DNA of 64,000 bases from SG-bin7 sp964498095 (GCA_964498095.1 CAZCFY010000013.1:57301-121300), one strand, 5' to 3'; shown: positions 26,737 to 35,291, counted from the stretch's first letter. The notes: generated from the sequence alone by a model not told the origin. Program-made: numbers and translations.

Positions 26737-27155
26737 ATCCTCTCTTAAAGTGCATAATTGAAATCAGGCATCGCCTAGAGTCTGGGGAAAGTTTACGACT
26801 CTCACTAAATTCACCGCTTACCGATGATCAAAGGTGGAATCAGACCCTAAAAAAGTGGTTTTTGGCGGCCGAACACGGCAGTTCGACGGAAAAAATTGTT
26901 AAAGAGCAATCGAGTCCCTATCGCCGCATGTTTCTTGAACTCCTTGGTGCCGGACTTCAGGGCTCACCAATTCACCAAACTCTTGTCGAACTCGAAAAAG
27001 ATGTAAAAGCGGCCTGCGAGCTTGAGATAGAGGGAAAACTAAAGCGTTTACCCTTTTTATCCATGCTTCCCATTCTATTTTTAATGTTCCCGGCATTTTT
27101 AATTTTATTAATCGGTCCCGCCATAATGCATTTATTGAAGGAGTTATCCCAATGA
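26724..27155 (+). CDS. Second T2SSF-like (TadC-like) protein
   Basis: A 143-aa protein that overlaps the end of the previous gene by 13 bases. GTG 26724 is chosen because AAGGA precedes it by 6 bases; an ATG at 26694 is possible. A helical domain (RHRLESGESLRLSLNSPLTD, LLGAGLQGSPIHQTLVELEK) is followed by one hydrophobic C-terminal segment (LSMLPILFLMFPAFLILLIG), as in the C-terminal half of TadC. It is short for the family, so it may be a reduced partner of the preceding protein. Confidence 0.6.
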   Translation: MANVNPLLKCIIEIRHRLESGESLRLSLNSPLTDDQRWNQTLKKWFLAAEHGSSTEKIVKEQSSPYRRMFLELLGAGLQGSPIHQTLVELEKDVKAACELEIEGKLKRLPFLSMLPILFLMFPAFLILLIGPAIMHLLKELSQ

Positions 27156-27595
27156 AATACTTAATCCTCTATGTGTCGTTAGCCGCCGCCCAGCTTCACG
27201 AGGAAGCCATTAATCGCCAAGTTATAACCGCTAAAACCGCAAAAACTTTGTTGGATAAGGCGCTACTTGGAGCTCAACTCCAAAAAGTCCAGGACGAATG
27301 TGAGTCGGACTTGCGGGAGAAGAATTTACCGGATTCTTGCTACGTCCTGCTAGAATTGGAAACTAAATTGGGGTTTTTTAATAAAATTGAGCGGGACCGG
27401 CGCTTACTTTCTCTTAACGAAAAGTGTAAAAGAGCCGCCAGCTCCGGCAATTATACGGAAATTAACCACAGTAGTTCTCTAAGTCCCGAATGCGCTAGTT
27501 ACGTGCGCATAGCAAATTGTAAAAAAGCCTACCAAGACGGGCTAATTGGTTTTGAAAGTTTCGCTTGCTTTGATGGGAAGCGCATAGCGTTTTAA
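27152..27595 (+). CDS. Exported or membrane-associated hypothetical protein
   Basis: A 147-aa protein, coupled to the previous gene by ATGA overlap. A short hydrophobic N terminus (MKYLILYVSLAAAQ) may be a signal peptide. The rest is helical and charged with six cysteines (NLPDSCYVLLELE, SPECASYVRIANCKKAYQDG). Its 3' end overlaps the convergent PDZ gene by 54 bases. Third gene of the orphan T2SSF cluster; might be a component or substrate of it. Confidence 0.6.
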   Translation: MKYLILYVSLAAAQLHEEAINRQVITAKTAKTLLDKALLGAQLQKVQDECESDLREKNLPDSCYVLLELETKLGFFNKIERDRRLLSLNEKCKRAASSGNYTEINHSSSLSPECASYVRIANCKKAYQDGLIGFESFACFDGKRIAF

Positions 27596-27913
27596 CTTTA
27601 TATTGCGCATGTTTGGATAACTTGCGTGCTGCAAAGTTAAAATGAGCTCGGTGCCGACTTCTCCGCGTATGAGTGTCACGACTTGTTCTAAATTCAGGCG
27701 CGACACAGAATTGCCGTCTACTCCTTTAATTTCTTCGCCAGCAAATACTCCCGCCTGATCTGCGGGCCCTTCTGCCACAATTTCGCTTATGATAAAGGCG
27801 CCCGTCGCCTCCTGACGAATCTTAATTCCAATACCACCATCCGGTAGCGCAAAGCCTGATAAAACCGTAAAAATTAAGGTGTAAACCGCGAATTTAACAA
27901 GTTGATTTCGCAT
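27542..27913 (-). CDS. Secreted single PDZ-domain protein
   Basis: A 123-aa protein with a signal peptide (RNQLVKFAVYTLIFTVLSGFA) and one PDZ domain: GGIGIKIRQE... at the start, IVAEGPADQAGVFAGEEIKGVDG as the ligand-groove and helix region, and VVTLIRGEVGTELILTL. No protease domain is attached. ATG 27913 follows GAGGGGGAAG closely and is preferred over an upstream frame extension to 28000. It lies divergently beside the cysteine biosynthesis genes; probably a periplasmic adaptor. Confidence 0.8.
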   Translation of the reverse strand: MRNQLVKFAVYTLIFTVLSGFALPDGGIGIKIRQEATGAFIISEIVAEGPADQAGVFAGEEIKGVDGNSVSRLNLEQVVTLIRGEVGTELILTLQHASYPNMRNIKLKRYALPIKASETFKTN

Positions 27914-27959
27914 GACTTCCCCCTCAAACAGAGGATACAAATAAGACAGAGGTTTTGTC

Positions 27960-29333
27960 ATGAAAGTATTTGATAATATTCTTGATACCGTTGGAAACAC
28001 CCCTATCGTTAAACTTCACAGCGTCGTACCCAAGGGAAAACACAATTTTTTTGCGAAAGTAGAATATTTTAACCCTGGCCAAAGCGTAAAAGACCGCATT
28101 GCGAAATATATAATAGAGGAAGCAGAGCGCCGCGGCGAAATTAAGCCAGGTGGAACTATTATCGAAGCTACTTCTGGAAATACGGGTTTAGGTTTAGCGA
28201 TCGCGGCGACAATCAAAGGGTATAAAACAATTTTCGTTATGCCCGACAAAATTTCTGAAGAAAAAAGAGCAATTCTTCGCGCCTATGGAGCTAAAGTCAT
28301 CATCACGCCAACATCTGTAGAACCCGAAGATCCACGCAGCTATTACAGCGTAGCCAAGAAACTCGTCGAAATGACGCCAAATTGTTTTTACGCCAATCAA
28401 TATCACAATCCCGACAACGGTTTGGCTCATTATTTGTCAACGGGTCCCGAAATTTGGGAACAAATGGACGGTAAAATTGATGTATTCGTGGCTGGAGGCG
28501 GCACTGGCGGAACAATTACGGGCGCCTCCAAATTTTTAAAAGAGAAAAAGAAAAGTATTAAAACAATCTGCGTAGACCCTATTGGCAGTATTTTAGAAGA
28601 TCTTTTCCGTCACGGAAAGCCGCTTTCACCGGCCCATACCTATAAAATTGAAGGTGTTGGCGAGGACTTTCTTCCCACAGTTTACGACTTTAAAATGATT
28701 GATGACTTTATCAAAGTCGACGACAAGTCAGCATATGTTATGTGTCGTGATCTCGTCGCAAAGGAAGGCCTCTGCGTGGGCTCCTCTTCTGCGATGGCCG
28801 TCGTCGGCGCCATCCGCTATGCAGAAAAGCTCGATAAACCCTCTAACATCGTTGTTGTCCTTCCCGATCATGGTCGGGCTTATATGAGCAAGGCATTCAA
28901 CGATACGTGGATGCAAGACAACGGCTTCTTGCCGTCGCCGCTTACAGCGCGCACAGTTGGAAATTTAATTGAAACACGCAAAAAGAAGGTAGAGCTCGTT
29001 GTCGCTAAAGTCGATAACACCGTGATCGAGACCGTCAACTTGTTAAAAACCAAAGGTATTTCTCAAGTTCCCGTGTTCTCCGACAATAACCTGATGGGAA
29101 TCATCGATGAAAGCGATATTTTATTGCCGCTAGCTCAAGGCAAAATCAAGCCTAATGACCCGATTATTCATTTAATTAAAGGAAATATTATTTGGGTTGA
29201 TTGGAATGAGTCCTTACAAAAAACTTCGGAGCATTTACAGCAAGGATTTGTGGCGCTTGTAAAAGACAGTAAAGCGAATTTACATATTGTGACTAAAATC
29301 GATTTACTAGAATATATGAGTCAGAACTTATGA
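27960..29333 (+). CDS. Cystathionine beta-synthase with C-terminal CBS pair
   Basis: PLP-dependent condensation of serine and homocysteine to cystathionine (or a cysteine-synthase-type reaction). The fold-II catalytic domain covers residues 1 to about 320: NPGQSVKDR holds the PLP lysine, EATSGNTGLGLA binds the substrate carboxylate, and GGGTGGTITG the PLP phosphate. Two CBS motifs follow (about residues 335-457), which in related enzymes bind adenosyl ligands. 457 aa is normal for bacterial CBS. It overlaps the next gene by ATGA, forming a transsulfuration pair. Confidence 0.92.
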   Translation: MKVFDNILDTVGNTPIVKLHSVVPKGKHNFFAKVEYFNPGQSVKDRIAKYIIEEAERRGEIKPGGTIIEATSGNTGLGLAIAATIKGYKTIFVMPDKISEEKRAILRAYGAKVIITPTSVEPEDPRSYYSVAKKLVEMTPNCFYANQYHNPDNGLAHYLSTGPEIWEQMDGKIDVFVAGGGTGGTITGASKFLKEKKKSIKTICVDPIGSILEDLFRHGKPLSPAHTYKIEGVGEDFLPTVYDFKMIDDFIKVDDKSAYVMCRDLVAKEGLCVGSSSAMAVVGAIRYAEKLDKPSNIVVVLPDHGRAYMSKAFNDTWMQDNGFLPSPLTARTVGNLIETRKKKVELVVAKVDNTVIETVNLLKTKGISQVPVFSDNNLMGIIDESDILLPLAQGKIKPNDPIIHLIKGNIIWVDWNESLQKTSEHLQQGFVALVKDSKANLHIVTKIDLLEYMSQNL

Positions 29334-30493
29334 GCTGGGATCCCAACAAGTTTGGTTTTGAAACTAGGGCTATTCACGCTGGCCAAGAGCCTGATCCGAG
29401 CACTGGCGCAATAATGACGCCGGTGTATTTGACTTCCACTTATGTGCAAGAGTCTCCAGGGAAACACAAGGGCTACGAATATAGCCGCACTAAAAACCCC
29501 ACCCGCAAGGCTTATGAAGACTGTATTGCGAATCTCGAAGGCGGTAAATTTGGTTTTGCTTTTACCTCGGGTTGCGCAGCAAGCACGACAGTTTTACATC
29601 TATTAAAGTCGGGCGACCACATTGTGGCCGGCGATGACATGTACGGTGGGACTTTCCGTCTTTTCGACAAAGTTTTAAGACATAATGGGCTTGAGTTTTC
29701 CTACGTAGACCTAACAAATCCTAAAAACCTAGAAAAAGCGCTAAAGAAGAATACCAAAATGGTTTGGATCGAAACACCGACCAATCCAATGTTAAAACTT
29801 AGTGACATAAAGAAGATTTCTGACCAGGCCCGAAAAGCCAAAGCCATTACCGCCGTCGACAACACTTTTATGAGCCCCTATTTTCAAAAACCACTTTCTT
29901 TAGGTGCTGATATTGTCGTGCATTCGACGACAAAATATATCGGTGGCCACAGTGACATGGTGGGCGGCGCCGCTATTTGTAATTCTCCTGATCTGGCCGA
30001 GAAACTGGCGTTCTTAAGTAACTCTATGGGCGGTATTGCGTCGCCTTTTGATTCTTTTATCGCACTTCGTAGCCTTAAAACATTACCCGTGCGCATGAAA
30101 GCACACGAAGAAAATGCGATGGCGGTCGCCAAGTTTCTTGAAGATCACAAGAAAGTCGAAAAAGTTATTTACCCCGGCTTAAAGTCCCATCCCCAGCACG
30201 AACTCGCTAAAAAGCAAATGACTGGCTTTGGCGGTATGATCACCTTTTACTTAAAAGGCGGATTGGATGAAGCCCGCGGCTTTTTAGAATCCGTGCGCGT
30301 GTTTTCTTTGGCAGAAAGTCTTGGGGGCGTCGAATCACTCATTGAACATCCCGCGATCATGACCCACGCGAGCGTTCCGCCGGAGAATCGCAAAAAACTT
30401 GGAATTTCCGATAATCTTGTGCGCCTAAGTGTGGGTATAGAGTCGCAAGAAGACTTAATCAACGACTTGAAATCAGCCTTATCAAAAGTTTAA
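29330..30493 (+). CDS. Cystathionine gamma-lyase/synthase family enzyme
   Basis: A 387-aa fold-I PLP enzyme of Cys/Met metabolism. It shows YEYSRTKNPTRKAYE, TSGCAAST, the DMYGGTFRLF loop, and VVHSTTKYIGGHSD with the PLP lysine. C-terminal SLGGVESLIEHPAIMTHAS is typical of the family. Lyase and synthase cannot be told apart by eye, but coupling to cystathionine beta-synthase favours gamma-lyase (homocysteine to cysteine). Its 3' end overlaps uppP by 12 bases. Confidence 0.92.
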   Translation: MSWDPNKFGFETRAIHAGQEPDPSTGAIMTPVYLTSTYVQESPGKHKGYEYSRTKNPTRKAYEDCIANLEGGKFGFAFTSGCAASTTVLHLLKSGDHIVAGDDMYGGTFRLFDKVLRHNGLEFSYVDLTNPKNLEKALKKNTKMVWIETPTNPMLKLSDIKKISDQARKAKAITAVDNTFMSPYFQKPLSLGADIVVHSTTKYIGGHSDMVGGAAICNSPDLAEKLAFLSNSMGGIASPFDSFIALRSLKTLPVRMKAHEENAMAVAKFLEDHKKVEKVIYPGLKSHPQHELAKKQMTGFGGMITFYLKGGLDEARGFLESVRVFSLAESLGGVESLIEHPAIMTHASVPPENRKKLGISDNLVRLSVGIESQEDLINDLKSALSKV

Positions 30494-31267
30494 GGTAAGT
30501 ACCGCCGCGCCTAGTAGAATCCGGTAAATCCCAAAACCAGAATAGCCGACGCGGTTTAAAAGACTCAAAAAAGTTTTGATGGCCAGAACAGCCACCACGA
30601 AAGACAGAACAATTCCGTACAGCAAGAAAACCACTTGATCCGAGGAAATTGTTTTTATAATTCCCGCGCCCTTGACGACACTCGCGCCCATCAAGGTTGG
30701 AACCGCCAGGAAAAAAGAAAACTCAGCCGCTTCTTTTTTTGAAAGTCCCATAAAAGAACCGCCAAGCATGGTAGCGCCAGCGCGTGAAACACCGGGAATA
30801 AATGCCAAACACTGAATAAGTCCAATCAACGCGCAACTTTTAAAGGAAAGTTGATCAATCGTAGTGGTCGTTTTACGTCCGCGCTCAAAACGGTCCATCC
30901 AAATTAAAACAAATCCGCCCAGAAGGAGTGCCCACGCCACAACAGTGTCGCTACCCAAGATGGCGTCAATTTTCTTTTTAATCGCCAAACCTAAAACTGC
31001 CGCTGGGAAAAATGCGATTACAACACGTAAGTAAAAGGCTTTAGCTTGCTCGAAGCCCCGCGGAAACGAAAAAAAACGGCGCCAATATAACACGAGTACA
31101 GCTGCAATCGCCCCGGCCTGAATAATAATATTAAAACTTTTTACATAATTATCTTCATTGATACCAAAAAGCCGCGCGGTAAGAATTAGGTGTCCAGTCG
31201 AAGAAATCGGCAAATATTCGGTAATCCCTTCGACCAAACTAAGAATTGTCGCCGTAAACCAATTCAA
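30482..31267 (-). CDS. uppP: Undecaprenyl-diphosphatase
   Basis: A 261-aa BacA-type integral membrane enzyme that recycles undecaprenyl pyrophosphate for cell-wall synthesis. It shows the two inverted-repeat motifs: EGITEYLPISSTGHLIL near the N terminus, with catalytic Glu/Ser/His residues, and PGVSRAGATMLGG in the second half. Eight or so membrane segments are apparent. Separate unit on the minus strand, convergent with the transsulfuration genes. Confidence 0.95.
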   Translation of the reverse strand: MNWFTATILSLVEGITEYLPISSTGHLILTARLFGINEDNYVKSFNIIIQAGAIAAVLVLYWRRFFSFPRGFEQAKAFYLRVVIAFFPAAVLGLAIKKKIDAILGSDTVVAWALLLGGFVLIWMDRFERGRKTTTTIDQLSFKSCALIGLIQCLAFIPGVSRAGATMLGGSFMGLSKKEAAEFSFFLAVPTLMGASVVKGAGIIKTISSDQVVFLLYGIVLSFVVAVLAIKTFLSLLNRVGYSGFGIYRILLGAAVLTLNF

Positions 31268-31438
31268 TCAAATTTCCCGCGCAAACGTCTCTGTTCTACT
31301 GCCATATTTCTAAATATAACTGTCAATCGTCGAAGTTTATAGCTCAAAATATCAGCACATGAATGAATCTTTTGACTATCCTCACAACGCAAACTACTAA
31401 ATTGCTTTTGGCTTTTTAGATTTTTTACCGATTCTGGT

Positions 31439-31514
<76 letters not shown>

Positions 31515-31556
31515 CTTCTACACAAAATAATTTTACATTGGTTCTTAAAATGCAAA

Positions 31557-31586
31557 AAGCGAACTTTGCTTCCGCAAAATTCGCTT
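31557..31586. terminator. Hairpin downstream of tRNA-Phe
   Basis: AAGCGAACTTTGC (31557-31569), loop TTCC, GCAAAATTCGCTT (31574-31586): 12 of 13 positions pair. No U-run follows on the plus strand, so it may act as a processing or attenuating structure rather than a classical terminator. Confidence 0.45.
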
Positions 31587-31653
31587 AATGGGCCCTACAC
31601 CAAGGTCGGGACTTAAATCAAGTTGCCGGGGCGAGTTTTTGCTGCAATCGCAT

Positions 31654-31683
31654 TTGACTAGGTCCTTAGACCCTAACTATATT
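31654..31683 (+). promoter_or_regulatory. Sigma70-type promoter of rmuC
   Basis: TTGACT (31654-31659), an 18-base spacer, then TATATT (31678-31683). The expected transcription start, 7-8 bases on, falls at or within 2 bases of the rmuC ATG at 31692, implying a leaderless transcript; no ribosome binding site is seen either. Confidence 0.6.
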
Positions 31684-31691
31684 CGCCCTCG

Positions 31692-32849
31692 ATGTTTACA
31701 TTTATATTCCTTGGGCTCTTTCTAGTTTCTTTCGCCTTATTTCTTTGGACTCTTAAGCGTTATCAACAAACGTTAACAGAAAACATTAAACTGCAGACCG
31801 AGCGAGAAGTAGCACTGCAAAGCCACGAGATGCTGCAAAGTAAGTTTCAATCCCTGGCCACATCGGCTCTGGACGATAATGCAAAAAGGTTTTTGGAACT
31901 CGCTAAAACGACATTAGAAAAAGAATCTATGCAAGCCGGACACAGTTTTCAGACCTTAGTTAAACCGATTGAAACGATTTTGACGTCTTATCAAAAAAAT
32001 ATCGATGAGCTGGAAAAAGAGCGGCAGAAATCTTATTTTAAAGTGGAGTCAGAACTCCAAAAGCTAGCGAATTCAGGGCAACAATTAGCGCAGGCCACGT
32101 TAGCCCTAAAAGATGCTCTAAAGCGCCCCCATGTGCGCGGCCGCTGGGGCGAAATGCAACTAAAAAACTGTATCGAACTCGCCGGCATGTCTGAATATGC
32201 CGACATTACTTTTCAAGATGTGCAGACCGATTCCGAAGAAAAGCGCCTAATCCCCGACATGACCGTAAAGATGCCTGGTGGCCGCGTGGTTTTGGTGGAT
32301 GCAAAAACCCCAATAGATGCCTTCCTTTCTTACTTGGACGCGCAAACTGATGAGCAAAAGCGCGTTGAACTTACCCGTCATGGAAAACATATTCGCGATC
32401 ATATAAATAAACTTTCTCTCAAAGAATATGGTCAGCGTTTCGAAAATACGGCGGATATGACAGTGATGTTTTTACCAAATGAGTCCTTTTTGTACGCCGC
32501 GCTGGAATCTCAGCAGGATCTTGTCGAATATGCTCTAAGTAAGAAAATTTTAGTGGCCACCCCGCCCACCTTAATTGGTTTGTTAAAGGTAATTCGCTTT
32601 GGCTGGAACGAAGAAAAACTGGCCGAAAACGCGCGCGCGATTTCTGACGTAGGATCAGAGCTCCACAAGCGCATAGCTACCTTTGTCGAAGGGTTTGGAA
32701 AGATTGGCGACAGTTTAAAACGCGCCAGCGACGAATATGAAACAGGCTTAAAACGCCTAAACAGCCAGGTCTTAACTCAAGCCAGACGGCTTGAGGCTTT
32801 AGGGGCAAAAGGCACAAAGGAACTTCCCATTCTTGAGGAAGCGCCTTAA
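31692..32849 (+). CDS. rmuC: RmuC-family protein
   Basis: A 385-aa protein: N-terminal membrane helix (FIFLGLFLVSFALFLWTL), a coiled-coil region to about residue 150, and the nuclease-like RmuC domain (RGRWGEMQLKNCIELAGM; RLIPDMTVKMPGGRVVLVDAKTP with the Asp...Lys pair; MFLPNESFLYAAL; ATPPTLIGLLKVI). E. coli RmuC limits DNA inversions; its biochemistry is little known. Convergent with the minus-strand array, with stop codons adjoining. Confidence 0.92.
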   Translation: MFTFIFLGLFLVSFALFLWTLKRYQQTLTENIKLQTEREVALQSHEMLQSKFQSLATSALDDNAKRFLELAKTTLEKESMQAGHSFQTLVKPIETILTSYQKNIDELEKERQKSYFKVESELQKLANSGQQLAQATLALKDALKRPHVRGRWGEMQLKNCIELAGMSEYADITFQDVQTDSEEKRLIPDMTVKMPGGRVVLVDAKTPIDAFLSYLDAQTDEQKRVELTRHGKHIRDHINKLSLKEYGQRFENTADMTVMFLPNESFLYAALESQQDLVEYALSKKILVATPPTLIGLLKVIRFGWNEEKLAENARAISDVGSELHKRIATFVEGFGKIGDSLKRASDEYETGLKRLNSQVLTQARRLEALGAKGTKELPILEEAP

Positions 32850-33206
32850 TTAAAAGGGATAACAATCTTTTTGTGCAAAACTAAACGTTTTTGCTTCGGA
32901 ACGGATAAGTACCGACCCGTTATTTTTGGAAATAGAAACATCGCCAAGTTCAGACCGACAGTACGCCACGTATAATTCGTTCTTAGCAAAACTACAGTCG
33001 CCAGAGTCTAAAAGTTCGATCTCTTCGCGCTCGCGCCCCGTGCGGTTATCGGTAACGGATACAGAACTGATTTTATATTTTCCAGAGCGTTCCGCGACAG
33101 TTACCACTCTTAGAACACCGCCCGTATCACGCATGTCCTCTTTACACTGAAAGCCTTTGGCGGAAGCCACATTAGCTAATAGAACCAGCCCCAATATTAG
33201 TTTCAT
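32850..33206 (-). CDS. Secreted small Cys protein
   Basis: A 118-aa protein with signal peptide (MKLILGLVLLANVASAKG). Four cysteines (QCKED, DCSFAK, YCRSE, DCYPF) are spread over a predicted beta-rich domain, enough for two disulphides. It does not share the YGYCW end of the six upstream paralogues, although it lies 9 bases after them and is probably in the same transcript. No family recognised. Confidence 0.65.
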   Translation of the reverse strand: MKLILGLVLLANVASAKGFQCKEDMRDTGGVLRVVTVAERSGKYKISSVSVTDNRTGREREEIELLDSGDCSFAKNELYVAYCRSELGDVSISKNNGSVLIRSEAKTFSFAQKDCYPF

Positions 33207-33215
33207 AAGTCCCCC

Positions 33216-33713
33216 CTAGTTTTTCCCATACCAGCAGTAACCATACTCTATATCAGTGTCCGAGTACCAATTCCTATAAAAGATAAAATTGTTATTTTTA
33301 CGAAAGGTCACCACCGGGGCACTTTTTTTCTTAGGCGTCCAAATTAGTTCTAAATCCTTAATTTCAAGGGAGGAGCTCGAAACGTTATCTGCTTCTTTGC
33401 CCTGCCAACTTTTATAAACAATAAACTTTTCTTCGGAAGTTTTGCCGGGATCGCCGGAGAACAACGGCCCCTTGCCAGGATAGCCACCGTCAGTTTGCGT
33501 TTTTGTGAAGAGAGCGAACTCGGATTGATTCCATTTGCCGTTATGCCATTGGAAACAGGACATTTCGCGATCAGGTTTATTAATATCCGGGAAATCCGTT
33601 AAGGCCGGCGAGTCTTTAGCGTTGTCAAAGTAGCCCTGCAGTTCGGCAACCGGTGTGGTTGCAGGAAAGGCAGCCGATGAATAAGCGATAAAGAAAAATA
33701 AAAAAGCCTTCAT
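33216..33713 (-). CDS. Secreted paralogue 6 of the YGYCW array
   Basis: A 165-aa protein with signal peptide (MKAFLFFFIAYSSAAFPA). It carries the array pattern: LTDFPDINKPDREMSCFQW near the N terminus, a GYPGKGPLFSGDPG block, a strand ending in FRKNNNFIFYRNW, and the C-terminal YGYCWYGKN. Two conserved cysteines could form one disulphide. Relative to its siblings the KSGPYI segment is diverged (KNNNFI). Confidence 0.68.
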   Translation of the reverse strand: MKAFLFFFIAYSSAAFPATTPVAELQGYFDNAKDSPALTDFPDINKPDREMSCFQWHNGKWNQSEFALFTKTQTDGGYPGKGPLFSGDPGKTSEEKFIVYKSWQGKEADNVSSSSLEIKDLELIWTPKKKSAPVVTFRKNNNFIFYRNWYSDTDIEYGYCWYGKN

Positions 33714-33722
33714 AAAATATCC

Positions 33723-34259
33723 TTAATTTTTCTCCGGCCAACAATAGCCGTAATACGTACTAAAATTAGCAGATTTATTGTAAGCCGTTTGATATTTGAA
33801 ATGTATATAAGCTCGGTGCCGGCGAAAAAAAGCTCTCTCATGGTGTCGATAATTGAAAGGGCTATGATTCCAAACTAGATCAATGCCCTCGATTTTAGTC
33901 GTTGAAATTCCATCTGCGAGAAAACTATCTTTATACTCATGCCCTTTTGGTACTAACCCCGTTACTTCCCTTTTTACCGTACCACCGTAATCAGGGTAAA
34001 GGGGACCCTGACCACGAAGATCACCTTCAACTTCCCGATAGGTGTGAACCTCAAGCCTCAATGCACTCCATCTGTTTACTCCGTTACAGTCAGAACAAAA
34101 GTATGAACAGCGGAGATCTCCACTCATAAAGTCTTCTAAGGCGGCCGGCTCCGCCGTCGCTTCGTATTTCTTTTGCAGATCAGCGGCAAAATCGGGAGCC
34201 TGGGCAAATGCATTCGTGAATAAAAATAAAATTAAGAAACAAATTTTTCGCCCCAACAT
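33723..34259 (-). CDS. Secreted paralogue 5 of the YGYCW array
   Basis: A 178-aa protein. The signal peptide and first mature residues are identical to those of the next gene up (LGRKICFLILFLFTNAFAQA, PDFAAD), with identical DNA. It has extra cysteines (CSYFCSDCNG), the block GDLRGQGPLYPDYGG, and the end YYGYCWPEKN. The ribosome binding site GGGAGGG lies inside the last codons of the upstream gene; ATG directly follows that gene's stop. Confidence 0.68.
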   Translation of the reverse strand: MLGRKICFLILFLFTNAFAQAPDFAADLQKKYEATAEPAALEDFMSGDLRCSYFCSDCNGVNRWSALRLEVHTYREVEGDLRGQGPLYPDYGGTVKREVTGLVPKGHEYKDSFLADGISTTKIEGIDLVWNHSPFNYRHHERAFFRRHRAYIHFKYQTAYNKSANFSTYYGYCWPEKN

Positions 34260-34295
34260 TTATGTCCCTCCCTTTTCTTGCCAGCAGTAACCGTA
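34179..34295. repeat. 117-bp perfect direct repeat, copy 1
   Basis: Identical over 117 bases to 34689-34805, exactly 510 bases away. It covers the 5' part of paralogue 5, the intergenic ribosome binding site, and the last codons of paralogue 4. The flanking sequence differs between the copies. Confidence 0.92.
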
Positions 34296-34769
34296 GTAAA
34301 AACTACCGTGGTAATTTCTATATAAAAAATTGATATAAGGACCGGAACGACGAAATTTAACAAAATTTTCCCCATCGTAGGTCCAAACCAGGTCAGGTCC
34401 AACAACTTCGACTCTCGAATCCCCCCTTTCTAAGGCGGCATCTCTATAGCTCTTGTTCCAACCCAGCTCTACTAATCCGGTAATTTCCTTTACCTTTACA
34501 CCATCATATTTTGGATAGCGGGGGCCTTTACCTTCTAATGCGCCGACGACGTCTGAGTAGGTGTAAACCTGAAAATAAAAATCTACCCACTTCTTTTCAC
34601 AACCTTTGCAATAATAGGCACAACTAAAACCAAGTCTAAAATCATCTAAACTTGCGGGCTCCGTTGAAGAGTCGTACTGGGCTTTTACATCAGCGGCAAA
34701 ATCGGGAGCCTGGGCAAATGCATTCGTGAATAAAAATAAAATTAAGAAACAAATTTTTCGCCCCAACAT
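34260..34769 (-). CDS. Secreted paralogue 4 of the YGYCW array
   Basis: A 169-aa protein that shares its N terminus at DNA level with paralogue 5 and its C terminus (YGYCWQEKGGT) at DNA level with paralogue 3. It contains CAYYCKGCEKKW, VVGALEGKGPRYPKYDG, FRRSGPYINFLYRN. The length of 510 bases equals the spacing of the 117-bp repeats, so it is one full repeat unit. The terminal GlyGlyThr codons double as ribosome binding site for paralogue 5. Confidence 0.68.
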   Translation of the reverse strand: MLGRKICFLILFLFTNAFAQAPDFAADVKAQYDSSTEPASLDDFRLGFSCAYYCKGCEKKWVDFYFQVYTYSDVVGALEGKGPRYPKYDGVKVKEITGLVELGWNKSYRDAALERGDSRVEVVGPDLVWTYDGENFVKFRRSGPYINFLYRNYHGSFYYGYCWQEKGGT

Positions 34770-34805
34770 TTATGTCCCTCCCTTTTCTTGCCAGCAGTAA
34801 CCGTA
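34689..34805. repeat. 117-bp perfect direct repeat, copy 2
   Basis: The second copy of the repeat at 34179-34295. It spans the 5' part of paralogue 4, the gene junction, and the last codons of paralogue 3. Confidence 0.92.
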
Positions 34806-35282
34806 AAACACCTCTGATTTGTCTATTATGGTTTTAAAATAAATATAAGGGCCTGATTTGCGGAGATAAACAACGCGCGCGTAGTTAGAAGTATTTACCG
34901 TCCAAAACAGATCATTACCATTAAATGCAATTGCATTGGGGTCCTTAACTAACTTATCTCGTTCGTAAGTTCCAAGGTCGCGATATACTAATCCTCTTTG
35001 GGACAATTTTTTTCCTTGGGAATCTGGAAAACGCGGGCCTCTGCCCTTATAGGCCCCACTCACGGTTACCGCTTCATAAATTCCGAAATGTTGATCAACC
35101 CACTCTCCGTCTTTAAAGGCCGAGCATGTCTGCTGACCTTTAGAGTCCACATCGGCTAAGTCCTCCAAGGTCGCGGGACCTGGGGCATTGTCAAATTCGT
35201 TTCTTAATTCAAGCTCGATTGCGCTTTGACCCAGTGCCAGGTTTGAAACAAGCGTGGCGGCGATTAATATTAACTTTTTCAT
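34770..35282 (-). CDS. Secreted paralogue 3 of the YGYCW array
   Basis: A 170-aa protein with its own signal peptide (MKKLILIAATLVSNLALGQ). It shows PATLEDLADVDSKGQQTCSAF, GAYKGRGPRFPDSQGKK, LRKSGPYIYFKT and YGYCWQEKGGT. The C-terminal 35 bases are identical to the end of paralogue 4. Good match to the array consensus, making it a useful family representative. Confidence 0.68.
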   Translation of the reverse strand: MKKLILIAATLVSNLALGQSAIELELRNEFDNAPGPATLEDLADVDSKGQQTCSAFKDGEWVDQHFGIYEAVTVSGAYKGRGPRFPDSQGKKLSQRGLVYRDLGTYERDKLVKDPNAIAFNGNDLFWTVNTSNYARVVYLRKSGPYIYFKTIIDKSEVFYGYCWQEKGGT

Positions 35283-35291
35283 ATTTCTACC

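Noticed and set aside
25993..27155. A single T2SSF gene broken by a frameshift
   Set aside because: The second frame has its own GTG with AAGGA at correct spacing, and both parts have their own membrane segments; paired overlapping platform genes are normal in Tad-type loci.
34179..34805. The 117-bp repeat as a mobile-element terminal repeat
   Set aside because: The copies are direct, lie inside coding sequence at equal gene positions, and enclose only a family member, so gene duplication or conversion explains them.
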